DNA from: Eudoraea chungangensis
Lineage (GTDB): Bacteria > Bacteroidota > Bacteroidia > Flavobacteriales > Flavobacteriaceae
Direction: 5' to 3'
Assembly (NCBI RefSeq): GCF_029360665.1
Contig: NZ_JARDUB010000008.1
Coordinates: 26,004-90,003 of the forward strand
DNA: 64,000 nt
This document shows, one piece after another, positions 26,569 to 34,958 of this stretch (position 1 is the stretch's first letter; every line of letters starts with the position of its first letter). The position numbers were made by a program, and so were the translations under genes. The notes under the pieces are model-generated. The model searched no databases. It was not told the DNA's origin and saw only the letters and a list, made by a program, of their open reading frames with translations.

Positions 26569-28062
26569 TTAATTCATATTTGTGCTAAGAATGCTATAGA
26601 AAGCCTCAATGCCATAGGCTATTTGTGCAATCTTTAGGTTCTCATTTGGGCTATGTTGGTTATTATCCGGATTTACCATTGGTACCAGAAAAGCCGGAAT
26701 ATTAAGTTCGTTAATGAATGGCGCTATTGGCACCGTACCTCCCATGATTCTTATTTGAACTACTTCTTCTGAGAAAGCTTGTTGAAGAGTATTTGCAATG
26801 AAAACCCCATATGGGTTGTCTAGATTAGTTCTAAAGGCACTGGTAACAGAACCTTCTGTTATAGTAACAATACGATCGTATTTAAGCCTGTCTGCCTTAT
26901 TTGGCACCCTATCTAATACTTCATATCCTTGCTTTTCCACATGCGTTTTTACTAATGCCTTAAGTCTATTTCCATCTGTTTCCGGAACTAAGCGAATATC
27001 AATTTCTGCGGTGGCACTGGCCGGAACTATAGTTCTAGCCTTATCACCAACCCAACCCGAAGAAAGACCTCTGACATTTAAAGAAGGATATTGCAAAGAC
27101 TCCTGATAAAAACTACCTACTTTCTCGGCCCTTTTAATTTGTAATTTTTCATTTATTTCGGCCGTGTTATCGGGAACATTTTGAAGAACTTTTAGTGTTG
27201 GACCATTGACTTCTATTCCATCGTAATATCCGTCTATCAATACCCTGCCATTTGAATCTTTCATGCTCGCGAGAATCTGCGATAATTCAAATCCAGGATT
27301 TGGCGCATAGTTTCCATAGTGGCCGCTGTGTTGCGGAAGTATAGGACCATAAGTAGAAAGGGTCAAGGTAGTTATTCCTCTACATCCATAAACTATGGTG
27401 GGTTTTCCAGAACTGTGCACCGGGCCGTCTGAAATAATCAAAAAATCTGCACTGAGAAGCTCTCTGTAATCTTTCACCGCCTGGGGTAAAGGAGCACTGC
27501 TTCTTTCTTCTTCACTATCTAAAATAATTTTAATATTAAAAGGTAATACTACTTCGTTTTTTTGGAGTAAGTCAATCGCATTTAAAAACATTACAATAGG
27601 ACCCTTGTCATCTGAGGTAGACCTACCAAACAAACGCCAATCGTAGTTGATGTCATCCTTAAGACTATTAAATGGTATGGTCTTCCATTCACCTTCTTCT
27701 TCGGTTTTTAATACCACTTCATAGGGATTGGGTTGGTCCCACCGGGCGGGGTCTACAGACTGTCCGTCAAAATGCATATAGAACAAGATAGTAGGTTTTT
27801 CATCCTCCATAGGTAAGGAGGCAAAGAATAAAGACTCCCCTGAGGTGGGAAGAATAGATGAGTTAAATCCTCTGGCATTGAATTTTTCTGTTAGCCAAGT
27901 CAAATTTCTATTGATATCAGCATGCTGAAGGGCATCATTGGGTATTGCCACAAACTCAACAAGTTCGTCAATACTATGCTTAACCTGTGATTTTAAATCT
28001 ATTTTCTGCGCAAAAAGACTTCCTGAAAATAAAACAATGGCAAGTGTGCTAAAGTATTTCAT
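26569..28062 (-). CDS. Exported M20 family metallopeptidase
   Basis: A 497-residue zinc peptidase with a signal peptide (MKYFSTLAIVLFSGSLFAQ). The di-zinc ligands of the M20 family are visible: His97 with Asp99 in FYMHFDGQSVD, the bridging Asp of STSDDKGP (151-152), the Glu pair in LDSEEERSS (184-185), and a C-terminal His in NNQHSPNEN. The dimerisation domain lies between about 225 and 380. It probably trims peptides or acyl-amino acids in the periplasm. The gene follows the small membrane protein of the trp operon by 34 bases, with no clear promoter between. Confidence 0.92.
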   Translation of the reverse strand: MKYFSTLAIVLFSGSLFAQKIDLKSQVKHSIDELVEFVAIPNDALQHADINRNLTWLTEKFNARGFNSSILPTSGESLFFASLPMEDEKPTILFYMHFDGQSVDPARWDQPNPYEVVLKTEEEGEWKTIPFNSLKDDINYDWRLFGRSTSDDKGPIVMFLNAIDLLQKNEVVLPFNIKIILDSEEERSSAPLPQAVKDYRELLSADFLIISDGPVHSSGKPTIVYGCRGITTLTLSTYGPILPQHSGHYGNYAPNPGFELSQILASMKDSNGRVLIDGYYDGIEVNGPTLKVLQNVPDNTAEINEKLQIKRAEKVGSFYQESLQYPSLNVRGLSSGWVGDKARTIVPASATAEIDIRLVPETDGNRLKALVKTHVEKQGYEVLDRVPNKADRLKYDRIVTITEGSVTSAFRTNLDNPYGVFIANTLQQAFSEEVVQIRIMGGTVPIAPFINELNIPAFLVPMVNPDNNQHSPNENLKIAQIAYGIEAFYSILSTNMN

Positions 28063-28096
28063 ACTTTTAATTAGTTGGTTTTTAAATGTAGGGATT

Positions 28097-28324
28097 CTAT
28101 TTGTGGGAAGCTCTTTTTATTCTAAAAAAAATAAATAATAAAAGCAAAAGAAATGGGAGCCCATGGAAAAGCAAATCAAACCAATCCATTGGTTGCATTC
28201 CAACAGCCCCTCCTGCAAGCCATTTTAATTTTCCCCAAAGATGAGGTTCAGGAAAATAGGGGGCAAGTCCTAAGGTAAGACATAAGATTAAAATCAGCTT
28301 TCCATACTCTAATATTTTAGCCAT
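28097..28324 (-). CDS. Small two-helix membrane protein at the end of the trp operon
   Basis: A 75-residue protein with two hydrophobic segments (about 8-24 and 50-67) separated by a loop containing FPEPHLWGKLKWLAGG and MQPMDWFD, and a basic C-terminus (FFRIKRASHK). The ATG lies two bases after the trpA stop, so it is almost certainly part of the trp transcript. I do not recognise the family. A link to tryptophan, such as transport support, is possible, but a chance neighbour is equally possible. Seven or so aromatic residues in the loop are conspicuous. Confidence 0.75.
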   Translation of the reverse strand: MAKILEYGKLILILCLTLGLAPYFPEPHLWGKLKWLAGGAVGMQPMDWFDLLFHGLPFLLLLLFIFFRIKRASHK

Positions 28325-28326
28325 TT

Positions 28327-29091
28327 TTACCTGATCTTCTTTATAAAATCTGCAATTCCTATAACACCATCGTTGTTTAACATTTTAATAAATGCAGAAC
28401 CTATAATGGCTCCTTTGGCATATGTTGTTGCTTGTTTAAACGTCTCCGCATTACTTATTCCAAATCCTACTATTTGTGGATTATTCAAATTCATTTCTTG
28501 AATACGATGGAAGTATTTCGCCTGCTTATCTCCGAACCCATCCTGTGCCCCTGTGGTGCTGGCAGAACTTACCATGTATATAAATCCCTTCGAAGCAGCG
28601 TCTATTTCGTTGATTCGTTTCACACTAGTTTGTGGTGTAATAAGAAACATATTTAGAAGGTTGTATTTCTTAAAGATAGATTCATATTCGTTCTTATAAA
28701 CATCTAAAGGAAGGTCGGGCAGAATTAAACCATCAATTCCAATATCTGCACAGTTTTTGCAGAATGCTTCAACACCATATTGCAAAACGGGGTTAAAATA
28801 TCCCATAATGATAAGGGGTATTGAAATGGTATTTCGAACGGTTTTTAGTTGCTCGAATAAAACTTCTGTATTCATACCATTTCTTAAAGCCTTTGTAGAA
28901 CTCTGTTGGATAGTAGGTCCGTCTGCCAAAGGATCGCTAAATGGCAGTCCAATTTCTATCATATCAACTCCTGCTTTTTCTAAAGCTTCCATAATAGGCA
29001 CGGTATCGTTTAATTGTGGATAACCCGCTGTGAAATAAATAGAAAGAAGATCTTGTTTTTCTTGTAGTTTAAGCTGTATTCTATTATTCAT
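28327..29091 (-). CDS. trpA: Tryptophan synthase alpha chain
   Basis: Cleaves indole-3-glycerol phosphate to indole, which passes to the beta subunit. The 254-residue TIM barrel shows MIEIGLPFSDPLADGPTIQ with the catalytic Glu (about residue 47), LILPDLPLD with the catalytic Asp, and the phosphate loops VGFGIS and GAIIGSAF. It begins five bases after trpB stops and is followed by the small membrane protein gene. Confidence 0.97.
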   Translation of the reverse strand: MNNRIQLKLQEKQDLLSIYFTAGYPQLNDTVPIMEALEKAGVDMIEIGLPFSDPLADGPTIQQSSTKALRNGMNTEVLFEQLKTVRNTISIPLIIMGYFNPVLQYGVEAFCKNCADIGIDGLILPDLPLDVYKNEYESIFKKYNLLNMFLITPQTSVKRINEIDAASKGFIYMVSSASTTGAQDGFGDKQAKYFHRIQEMNLNNPQIVGFGISNAETFKQATTYAKGAIIGSAFIKMLNNDGVIGIADFIKKIR

Positions 29092-29096
29092 TCTAT

Positions 29097-30278
29097 TTAT
29101 AATTTAAAATAATCAATATAGGTTTGCAGGTCTTTATCTCCTCTTCCAGAGAGATTTACCACAACGACGTCTTCCGGTTGAAATTTTTTGTGCTCAAAAA
29201 CTGCAAATGCATGAGAAGTCTCAATGGCAGGGATAATTCCTTCCAACTGGGAGACCAGAAGTCCGGCCCGCATAGCTTCTTCATCGTCAATAGAAATAAA
29301 TTCTCCTCTGCCGGAGGTATAGAGATGTGCATGCATAGGTCCTACACCGGGATAATCCAGTCCGGCCGAAATAGAATAGGGTTCTGTTATTTGACCGTCT
29401 TTTGTTTGCATCAATAGTGTCTTACTGCCATGAATGATACCAATTTTTCCCAGAGCCGAAGTTGCTGCGCTTTCTCCTGAATGAATTCCTTTACCTGCGG
29501 CTTCAACAGCAATAATCCCAACTTCTTCATTGTCTAAAAAATGGTAATATGCCCCGGCTGCGTTACTACCCCCGCCAACACAAGCTACAACATAATCGGG
29601 ATCGGTTCTTCCTTCTTTCTCTTGTAATTGTATTTTAATTTCCTCAGAAATAATAGATTGAAACCTAGCTACCATATCTGGATAGGGATGAGGTCCAACT
29701 ACCGAACCAATTATATAGTGTGTGTCCTCTGGATTATTGATCCAGTCCCGTATGGCCTCATTGGTTGCGTCTTTAAGTGTTTTACTGCCAGATTTTGCCG
29801 CCCGTACTTCTGCCCCTAACATTTTCATTCTTGCTACATTTGGTGCTTGCCTTTTGATATCAATTTCCCCCATATAGACGACACATTTAATACCCATAAG
29901 CGCACAAACTGTGGCTGTTGCCACACCGTGCTGGCCAGCTCCAGTCTCAGCGATGATTCGATTTTTTCCTAGTCTTTGCGCCATTAAAATTTGGCCTATT
30001 GTATTATTTACTTTATGAGCTCCTGTATGGCACAAATCTTCTCTTTTGAGATAAATTCTGGCATTGTAATTTTCAGAAAGTCGTTTGGCATAATATAGAG
30101 GAGTAGGTCTGCCAACATAATCTTTTAATAAAGCCTCAAAATCCTTCCTAAAGGATGGCTCATTCATGATTTTAATGTAATTCTCTCTTAATTCTTCGGT
30201 ATTAGGATAGAGCATTTCGGGAATATAGGCTCCTCCAAACTCTCCGTAATATCCTTTATTATCTGCATTATAACTCAT
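29097..30278 (-). CDS. trpB: Tryptophan synthase beta chain
   Basis: Condenses indole with serine in the last step of tryptophan synthesis. The 393-residue PLP enzyme has [12 protein letters not shown] (12-23), the PLP lysine in HTGAHKVNN (Lys89), the substrate loop ETGAGQHG (about 111-118), [10 protein letters not shown] for the cofactor phosphate and SGRGDKD near the C-terminus. It forms the classic alpha2-beta2 complex with TrpA. It lies four bases after trpF. Confidence 0.98.
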   Translation of the reverse strand: MSYNADNKGYYGEFGGAYIPEMLYPNTEELRENYIKIMNEPSFRKDFEALLKDYVGRPTPLYYAKRLSENYNARIYLKREDLCHTGAHKVNNTIGQILMAQRLGKNRIIAETGAGQHGVATATVCALMGIKCVVYMGEIDIKRQAPNVARMKMLGAEVRAAKSGSKTLKDATNEAIRDWINNPEDTHYIIGSVVGPHPYPDMVARFQSIISEEIKIQLQEKEGRTDPDYVVACVGGGSNAAGAYYHFLDNEEVGIIAVEAAGKGIHSGESAATSALGKIGIIHGSKTLLMQTKDGQITEPYSISAGLDYPGVGPMHAHLYTSGRGEFISIDDEEAMRAGLLVSQLEGIIPAIETSHAFAVFEHKKFQPEDVVVVNLSGRGDKDLQTYIDYFKL

Positions 30279-30281
30279 AGC

Positions 30282-30926
30282 TTAATTTTTATGTATTGCG
30301 GATATTTTATTTATAAAACTTTCTATTTCTGCTATCTTTTTTACTCCTGGTTGTTTTTCAAATTTACTGTTTATGTCTAAGGCATAACAGTATTTTGCCA
30401 TGGGAGATTTTAAAAAGCCATCTATTTTTTCCAAGTCATTCGGACCAATCCCTCCACTAAGGAAAAAGGGTTTTTTAGAGGGGTAATTTTGCAGTAATGA
30501 CCAGTTAAATTGTGAACCATTTCCACCGGGTAATTTCCCTTTGGTATCAAAGAGAAAGAAATCACAAACCCTTTCAAAGGGAAGCAATTTGTCAAAATTA
30601 AAACTGTCTTTCAGTTGGAAGACTTTTATGATATTAATTTCCAACTTTCTCTCAAGGATTTCCTCTTTTAGGCTTTTGCAAAATTGAGGGGATTCTTTCC
30701 CGTGAAGTTGTATGGCTTGTAAATCATAGAGACTAATTTTTGAAAGAATCTCGCCAATGGACGCATCTACGAAAACACCAACTTTTTCAATGTTCTGATT
30801 TAAATCCGGTAATGGGAGATTAAAAAATCTTGATGATGGTTCCCAGAAGATAAAGCCCAAGTAATCAGGCAATAGACCAGCTACTTCCAGAACATTTTCT
30901 CCCATTCCGCAAACTTTTAATTTCAT
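30282..30926 (-). CDS. trpF: Phosphoribosylanthranilate isomerase
   Basis: Amadori rearrangement of PRA to CdRP. The 214-residue barrel starts MKLKVCGM, with the catalytic cysteine (Cys6), continues with LGFIFWEPSSRFF, VGVFVDAS, IQLHGKESP and ends with FLSGGIGPNDL, the phosphate-binding glycine loop. The catalytic Asp is in LFDTKG. Its ATG overlaps the trpC stop (ATGA). It is a separate gene rather than the TrpC-TrpF fusion of enteric bacteria. Confidence 0.96.
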   Translation of the reverse strand: MKLKVCGMGENVLEVAGLLPDYLGFIFWEPSSRFFNLPLPDLNQNIEKVGVFVDASIGEILSKISLYDLQAIQLHGKESPQFCKSLKEEILERKLEINIIKVFQLKDSFNFDKLLPFERVCDFFLFDTKGKLPGGNGSQFNWSLLQNYPSKKPFFLSGGIGPNDLEKIDGFLKSPMAKYCYALDINSKFEKQPGVKKIAEIESFINKISAIHKN

Positions 30927-31708
30927 TTGTTTAGTTCCTTAATAAATTGATAGGCATTTTCTCCAGGATTTTTGGTGCGCATAAAATTTTCACCAATTAA
31001 AAAACCTTTAAATCCTGCTGCTTTAAGTCCATTAATTGCGTCTATGGAACTAATACCACTTTCGGAGACTTTAATATACTCTTCAGGAATATGTCTGGCC
31101 AACTCATAACTGGTTTTTAGATCTACTCGAAAGGTTTTTAAATTCCTATTGTTAACACCTATCATGTCTATTTCCGGAAGAATAGACTTCTGTAATTCTT
31201 CTTGGTTGTGCACCTCTAAGAGAACATCCATTTCTAAACTCTTTGCCGTTTTAGAAAGTTGTTCTAGTTCTTTTTTATCCAGAATAGCCGCGATTAGCAA
31301 AATAGTGTCTGCTCCAAAAGACTTCGCTTCAATTAATTGGTATTCATCAATAATAAATTCCTTTCTTAAAAGAGAGGTGTTTACAGAGGCCCTAGCTAGG
31401 ACTAAGTCGTCCAAGGAGCCACCAAAGTACTGCCCATCAGTTAAGATAGAAATTCCGGATACTCCGGCTTTTTCATAGGCCTTAACTACTTCAGAAACAC
31501 TTAAACTCTGATTGATAACCGACTTTGACGGCGATCTTCTCTTGTGTTCTGCTATAATCCCGGAGGTACTTTTATTTAGTTCCTGGGACATTGATATTGT
31601 CTTCCGTTCAAAAAGTCTGGAAGCCTCCAAGGTTTTAATTGGGACTACTTCTTTTTTAAGAGCTACTTCAACTTTTTTACTCTTTACTATTTTATCCAGT
31701 ATATCCAT
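30923..31708 (-). CDS. trpC: Indole-3-glycerol phosphate synthase
   Basis: Ring closure of CdRP to indole-3-glycerol phosphate. The 261-residue barrel has IIAEHKRRSPSKSVI with the two catalytic lysine-region residues, SILTDGQYFGGS, LLEVHNQEEL, IGVNNRNLKTF and SESGISS. Its ATG shares a base with the trpD stop (TAATG) and its stop overlaps trpF, so trpD-trpC-trpF are translationally coupled. Confidence 0.97.
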   Translation of the reverse strand: MDILDKIVKSKKVEVALKKEVVPIKTLEASRLFERKTISMSQELNKSTSGIIAEHKRRSPSKSVINQSLSVSEVVKAYEKAGVSGISILTDGQYFGGSLDDLVLARASVNTSLLRKEFIIDEYQLIEAKSFGADTILLIAAILDKKELEQLSKTAKSLEMDVLLEVHNQEELQKSILPEIDMIGVNNRNLKTFRVDLKTSYELARHIPEEYIKVSESGISSIDAINGLKAAGFKGFLIGENFMRTKNPGENAYQFIKELNK

Positions 31709-32700
31709 TATAAACTTAGTTCTTGTAATTTTTTTAAGGCTTGTAGGGCTTTCTTGCTTTCTAGCGATTCTTTAGCCTTTTCAAATCCTTCTAAAGGACT
31801 TATTTCTTCGGCAGTGGCAATCGCCATTCCCGCATTGGCACAGACAACATTATTCTGAGCCTCCGTACCTTTTCCTTGTAGAATATTCAGAAAAATTTGA
31901 GCGGATGTGTCCACACTGTTTCCTCCTTCTATATCTCTAGAACTTACTTTTTTTACTCCAAAATCAATAGGCTCTAGCATACTCTCTGTAGCATTGGAAA
32001 TTGTTTTGGTGCTACCTGTTAAGGAGATCTCATCGTATCCATCCAAGGCGTGAAGTATGGTGAACTTTTTATCTGTATTCTGATAGAGGTAGCCGTATAT
32101 CCTAGCCAGCTCTAAGTTAAAAACACCTACTATTTGATTTTTTGGAAAGGCCGGATTAACCATTGGTCCCAGCATATTAAAAAAGGTTTTCACTCCTAAT
32201 TCCCTTCTAATCGGGGCAACATTTTTCATAGCCGGATGAAATAAAGGAGCGTGTAAAACACAGATCCCAGCCTCTTCTATAGATTTTTTGAGAAAGTCTT
32301 GGTCTTTGCTAAACTTTATGCCCAAAAACTCCATAACATTACTGCTTCCACAGGCAGAAGAAACTCCATAATTTCCATGTTTGGTAACTTTTATTCCGGC
32401 ACCTGCCGTTACAAAGGAGGCCAGCGTGGAAATGTTAAAAGTATCTTTTCCATCTCCGCCAGTTCCGCAAAGGTCAATAGGATTAAATTCGGATAAGTCT
32501 ACAGACAGACATAATTCTAGAAGTGCATCCCTAAATCCTTCTAATTCTTCAATTGTGATACTTCGCATCATATAAACCGTCAGGAAAGCAGCTATTTGGC
32601 TGTTGTTATAATTTCCTTTCGCAATGTTCACCAATACCTGTTTGGCATCTTCTTTGGAGAGAAGATCGTGGTTTATTAATTTGTTTAATACGGTTTTCAT
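31708..32700 (-). CDS. trpD: Anthranilate phosphoribosyltransferase
   Basis: Couples anthranilate to PRPP. The 330-residue protein shows the PRPP motif DLCGTGGDGKDTFNIS (about 76-91), KHGNYGVSSACGS (about 104-116), the PIRRELGVKTFFNMLGP anthranilate site and DEISLTG. It is encoded separately from the TrpG amidotransferase. The ATG lies 30 bases after the trpG stop. Confidence 0.97.
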   Translation of the reverse strand: MKTVLNKLINHDLLSKEDAKQVLVNIAKGNYNNSQIAAFLTVYMMRSITIEELEGFRDALLELCLSVDLSEFNPIDLCGTGGDGKDTFNISTLASFVTAGAGIKVTKHGNYGVSSACGSSNVMEFLGIKFSKDQDFLKKSIEEAGICVLHAPLFHPAMKNVAPIRRELGVKTFFNMLGPMVNPAFPKNQIVGVFNLELARIYGYLYQNTDKKFTILHALDGYDEISLTGSTKTISNATESMLEPIDFGVKKVSSRDIEGGNSVDTSAQIFLNILQGKGTEAQNNVVCANAGMAIATAEEISPLEGFEKAKESLESKKALQALKKLQELSL

Positions 32701-32730
32701 ATTTCTATGTTTATAGCTAAAGGATTAAAA

Positions 32731-33294
32731 TTAAGAGTCTAACCAGTTTTTTAGTAGTTGTTTTCCCAGAGGGGTTAAAACCGATTCTGGATGAAATTGA
32801 ACCGCTGTAATATTATGGGTACGATGTCTTAGGGACATTAGTTGACCATTTTCATCAAAGGCAGTAGCAATAAGTTCCTTGGGAAGCTTGGGGTCAACAA
32901 CCCAGGAATGGTATCTTCCTACGGTTATTTCATTGGGCATTCCTTTATAAATAGGATCATCCGCGGCGATACTGATTTGAGTTGCAACCCCATGATAAAC
33001 TTTATCCAGATTAATTAATTTTCCACCAAACACTTCGCCGATCGCCTGTTGCCCAAGACAAACACCAAATATTTTTTTTGTTTTGGCGTACTTTTTAATA
33101 ATTGTTTTAAGCAAGCCAGCCTCCTCGGGAATACCGGGCCCAGGGGACAATACTAAATTGTCAAAATCTTCTACCTCCTCCAGCCTTAATTGATCATTTC
33201 TCTTAACTTCTACTTCACAGCCTAAGTCTTCCAGGTAGTGAACCAGGTTATAGGTGAAACTATCGTAATTATCTATTACCAGTACTCTTTTCAT
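32731..33294 (-). CDS. trpG: Anthranilate synthase component II (glutamine amidotransferase)
   Basis: Supplies ammonia from glutamine to TrpE. This 187-residue class I amidotransferase has the catalytic triad Cys79 in FGVCLGQQAIGE, His168 and Glu170 in VQFHPESVL, and the oxyanion loop LSPGPGIPEEAG (49-60). TrpG/PabA proteins often also serve folate synthesis with PabB, and no separate pabA is seen in the window, so a dual role is possible. It begins 9 bases after trpE. Confidence 0.95.
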   Translation of the reverse strand: MKRVLVIDNYDSFTYNLVHYLEDLGCEVEVKRNDQLRLEEVEDFDNLVLSPGPGIPEEAGLLKTIIKKYAKTKKIFGVCLGQQAIGEVFGGKLINLDKVYHGVATQISIAADDPIYKGMPNEITVGRYHSWVVDPKLPKELIATAFDENGQLMSLRHRTHNITAVQFHPESVLTPLGKQLLKNWLDS

Positions 33295-33303
33295 TGTTTT
33301 TAT

Positions 33304-34701
33304 TTAAATAGTTTCAGCTAATTCCAAGGCCTTATTAAGGGCACCAAGTTTATTATAAGTTTCTTCTAATTCTTTGTCGGGATCAGAAGCGGCAACCAAA
33401 CCGGCTCCAGCCTGGAAATAGAGTAAATGATCTTTACTTAGAAAGGTTCTAATCATTATGGCATGATTAAAGTTTCCTTCAAAATCCATAAAACCTATCG
33501 CTCCTCCATAATAGGCCCTGTTGGTGACTTCATATTTGTCAATTAGTTGCATTGCCATATGTTTAGGAGCTCCACTCAGCGTTCCTGCGGGAAACGTATC
33601 TGCCACGACATTCATTGTTGGTATTTCACCCTTTTTCTGACCGGTTACCTTCGAAACCAAATGAATTACATGTGAAAAATATTGAACCTCTCGATAGTTC
33701 TCTACATTAACTAGGTTGCCGTTTCTGCTCAGATCATTCCTGGCTAGGTCTACCAGCATTACGTGTTCGCTATTTTCTTTATCGTCTTCTGTAAGTTGTT
33801 TTGCTAATAGGGCATCTTCTTCATCATTTCCGGTTCTTTTAAAGGTACCGGCAATAGGATGGATTTCTGCTCGATTGTCTTTTACGATTAATTGTGCTTC
33901 GGGCGAACTTCCAAAAATTTTAAATCCACCGTAGTCAAAGTAGAATAGATATGGAGAGGGGTTTATGGATCTCAGCGCTCTATAGACATTAAATTCATCT
34001 CCTTTAAATCCTTGTTCAAATCTTCTGGACAATACAAGTTGAAAAACATCTCCTCGTTTGCAGTGTTTCTTGGCAAAACGTACATGTTCTTTATACTCCT
34101 CATCTCTAAGATTGGAGCTTAGCTCGCCGTCTCTCTCAAAAGAATAGGTGGCAAAATTTCTAATATTTAATAATTGTTCTATTTCACTGATGTTGTTTTC
34201 GGTATTATAGCAATGCGCAAAAATGTAGGCTTCATTTTTAAAATGATTAATGGCAATGATATTTTGATATACTGCATAATATATATCAGGGATGGCTATT
34301 TTCTCTTTTTTTGGGGTAATTTCAATATCTTCAAAATAACGGACTGCATCATAGGAAAGATAGCCAAACAAACCATTATTGATGAATTTAAACTCATTTG
34401 CCGTTGATTTGAACAGCAAACTGAAGTCATGAAGTTCCTTTACCACAGTGGTTTTATCCTTTATGTCAGATTCCGAAGAGGTATGGTCAGGAAAGGTTTT
34501 TGAGATTTGTTCATTTTCTACCTTAATTGAAGCAATAGGATTACAGCAGATATATGAAAAAGTGTTATCGTTTGCTCTATAATCACTACTTTCTAGTAAA
34601 ATACTGTTTGGAAATCTATCTCTAATTTTTAAATAGACACTTACAGGCGTAATAGTATCGGCAAGTATTTTTTTATAATGCGTTTTTAATTTATAGGCCA
34701 T
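33304..34701 (-). CDS. trpE: Anthranilate synthase component I
   Basis: Turns chorismate and ammonia into anthranilate, the first committed step of tryptophan synthesis. The 465-residue enzyme carries the LLES motif (35-38) that forms the feedback site for tryptophan, followed by the chorismate-binding region with VFQLVLSRRFE, YLFYFD, IHPIAGTFKRTG, ARNDLSRNG, FPAGTLSGAPK and GAGLVAASDPDKE. LLES and the neighbouring trpL leader indicate control by tryptophan at two levels. It is the first structural gene of the operon, 156 bases after the leader ATG. Confidence 0.97.
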   Translation of the reverse strand: MAYKLKTHYKKILADTITPVSVYLKIRDRFPNSILLESSDYRANDNTFSYICCNPIASIKVENEQISKTFPDHTSSESDIKDKTTVVKELHDFSLLFKSTANEFKFINNGLFGYLSYDAVRYFEDIEITPKKEKIAIPDIYYAVYQNIIAINHFKNEAYIFAHCYNTENNISEIEQLLNIRNFATYSFERDGELSSNLRDEEYKEHVRFAKKHCKRGDVFQLVLSRRFEQGFKGDEFNVYRALRSINPSPYLFYFDYGGFKIFGSSPEAQLIVKDNRAEIHPIAGTFKRTGNDEEDALLAKQLTEDDKENSEHVMLVDLARNDLSRNGNLVNVENYREVQYFSHVIHLVSKVTGQKKGEIPTMNVVADTFPAGTLSGAPKHMAMQLIDKYEVTNRAYYGGAIGFMDFEGNFNHAIMIRTFLSKDHLLYFQAGAGLVAASDPDKELEETYNKLGALNKALELAETI

Positions 34702-34740
34702 AATGGGTTTTTATTTCAGCGAACAATTCGTTTAAAAAGT

Positions 34741-34772
34741 AAAAAGGCTTGTCGTGATAGACAAGCCTTTTT
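34741..34772 (-). terminator. Intrinsic terminator of the trp attenuator
   Basis: On the - strand AAAAAGGCTTGTC and GACAAGCCTTTTT form a perfect 13-bp stem (34760-34772 and 34741-34753) around a six-base loop, followed by AC and a second T5 run. It lies between the leader peptide and trpE, about 40 bases before the trpE ATG, so it must be a regulated terminator. Confidence 0.9.
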
Positions 34773-34800
34773 AAATAGTATAACTACAATGGTGCTTAGA

Positions 34801-34857
34801 TCACGACGTTTGACGTAATAAGTTCCACCACCAAGTATTTACTATTGTTTTTTTCAT
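34801..34857 (-). CDS. trpL: trp operon leader peptide
   Basis: An 18-residue open reading frame, MKKTIVNTWWWNLLRQTS, ending in TGA. It has three consecutive Trp codons (TGG TGG TGG) at positions 9-11, far beyond chance for so short a frame, and sits directly between the trp promoter and the attenuator terminator. The stop codon overlaps the antiterminator pairing segment. No Shine-Dalgarno is visible; its ATG follows the -7 box by five bases, so it would be translated from a leaderless or nearly leaderless RNA. Confidence 0.9.
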   Translation of the reverse strand: MKKTIVNTWWWNLLRQTS

Positions 34858-34862
34858 TGAGT

Positions 34863-34893
34863 CAAATATATAAAGGAATTTGATAATTGCAAA
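34863..34893 (-). promoter_or_regulatory. Promoter of the trp operon
   Basis: On the - strand, TTTG (34890-34893), exactly 19 bases, TATATTTG (34863-34870): a perfect match to the Bacteroidota consensus. The trpL ATG (34857) is only five bases past the -7 box, which places the transcription start at or within a few bases of the start codon. Confidence 0.85.
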
Positions 34894-34958
34894 TGAATTT
34901 TAAGGAAATATAAGTCTTGGGGGTTTTAGTTTACAAATACCTGTATTGTGTTTTTGCA

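Larger units (their letters stand above)
34741..34857 (-). promoter_or_regulatory. trp operon attenuator (leader peptide, antiterminator, terminator)
   Basis: Three elements are arranged as in a ribosome-stalling attenuator. A leader peptide with three adjacent Trp codons (34801-34857) comes first. Its last codons and stop lie in GTCGTGATCTAAGC (34794-34807), which can pair with the terminator segment GCTTGTCTATCACGAC (34751-34766) through 8 bp (GTCGTGAT/ATCACGAC) plus 4-5 bp (AAGC/GCTT). That pairing consumes the 5' arm and loop of the terminator. A ribosome stalled at the Trp codons would leave this segment free and allow antitermination; a ribosome at the UGA would cover it and let the terminator form. 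The pairing is read by eye; no energy was computed. Confidence 0.85.
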
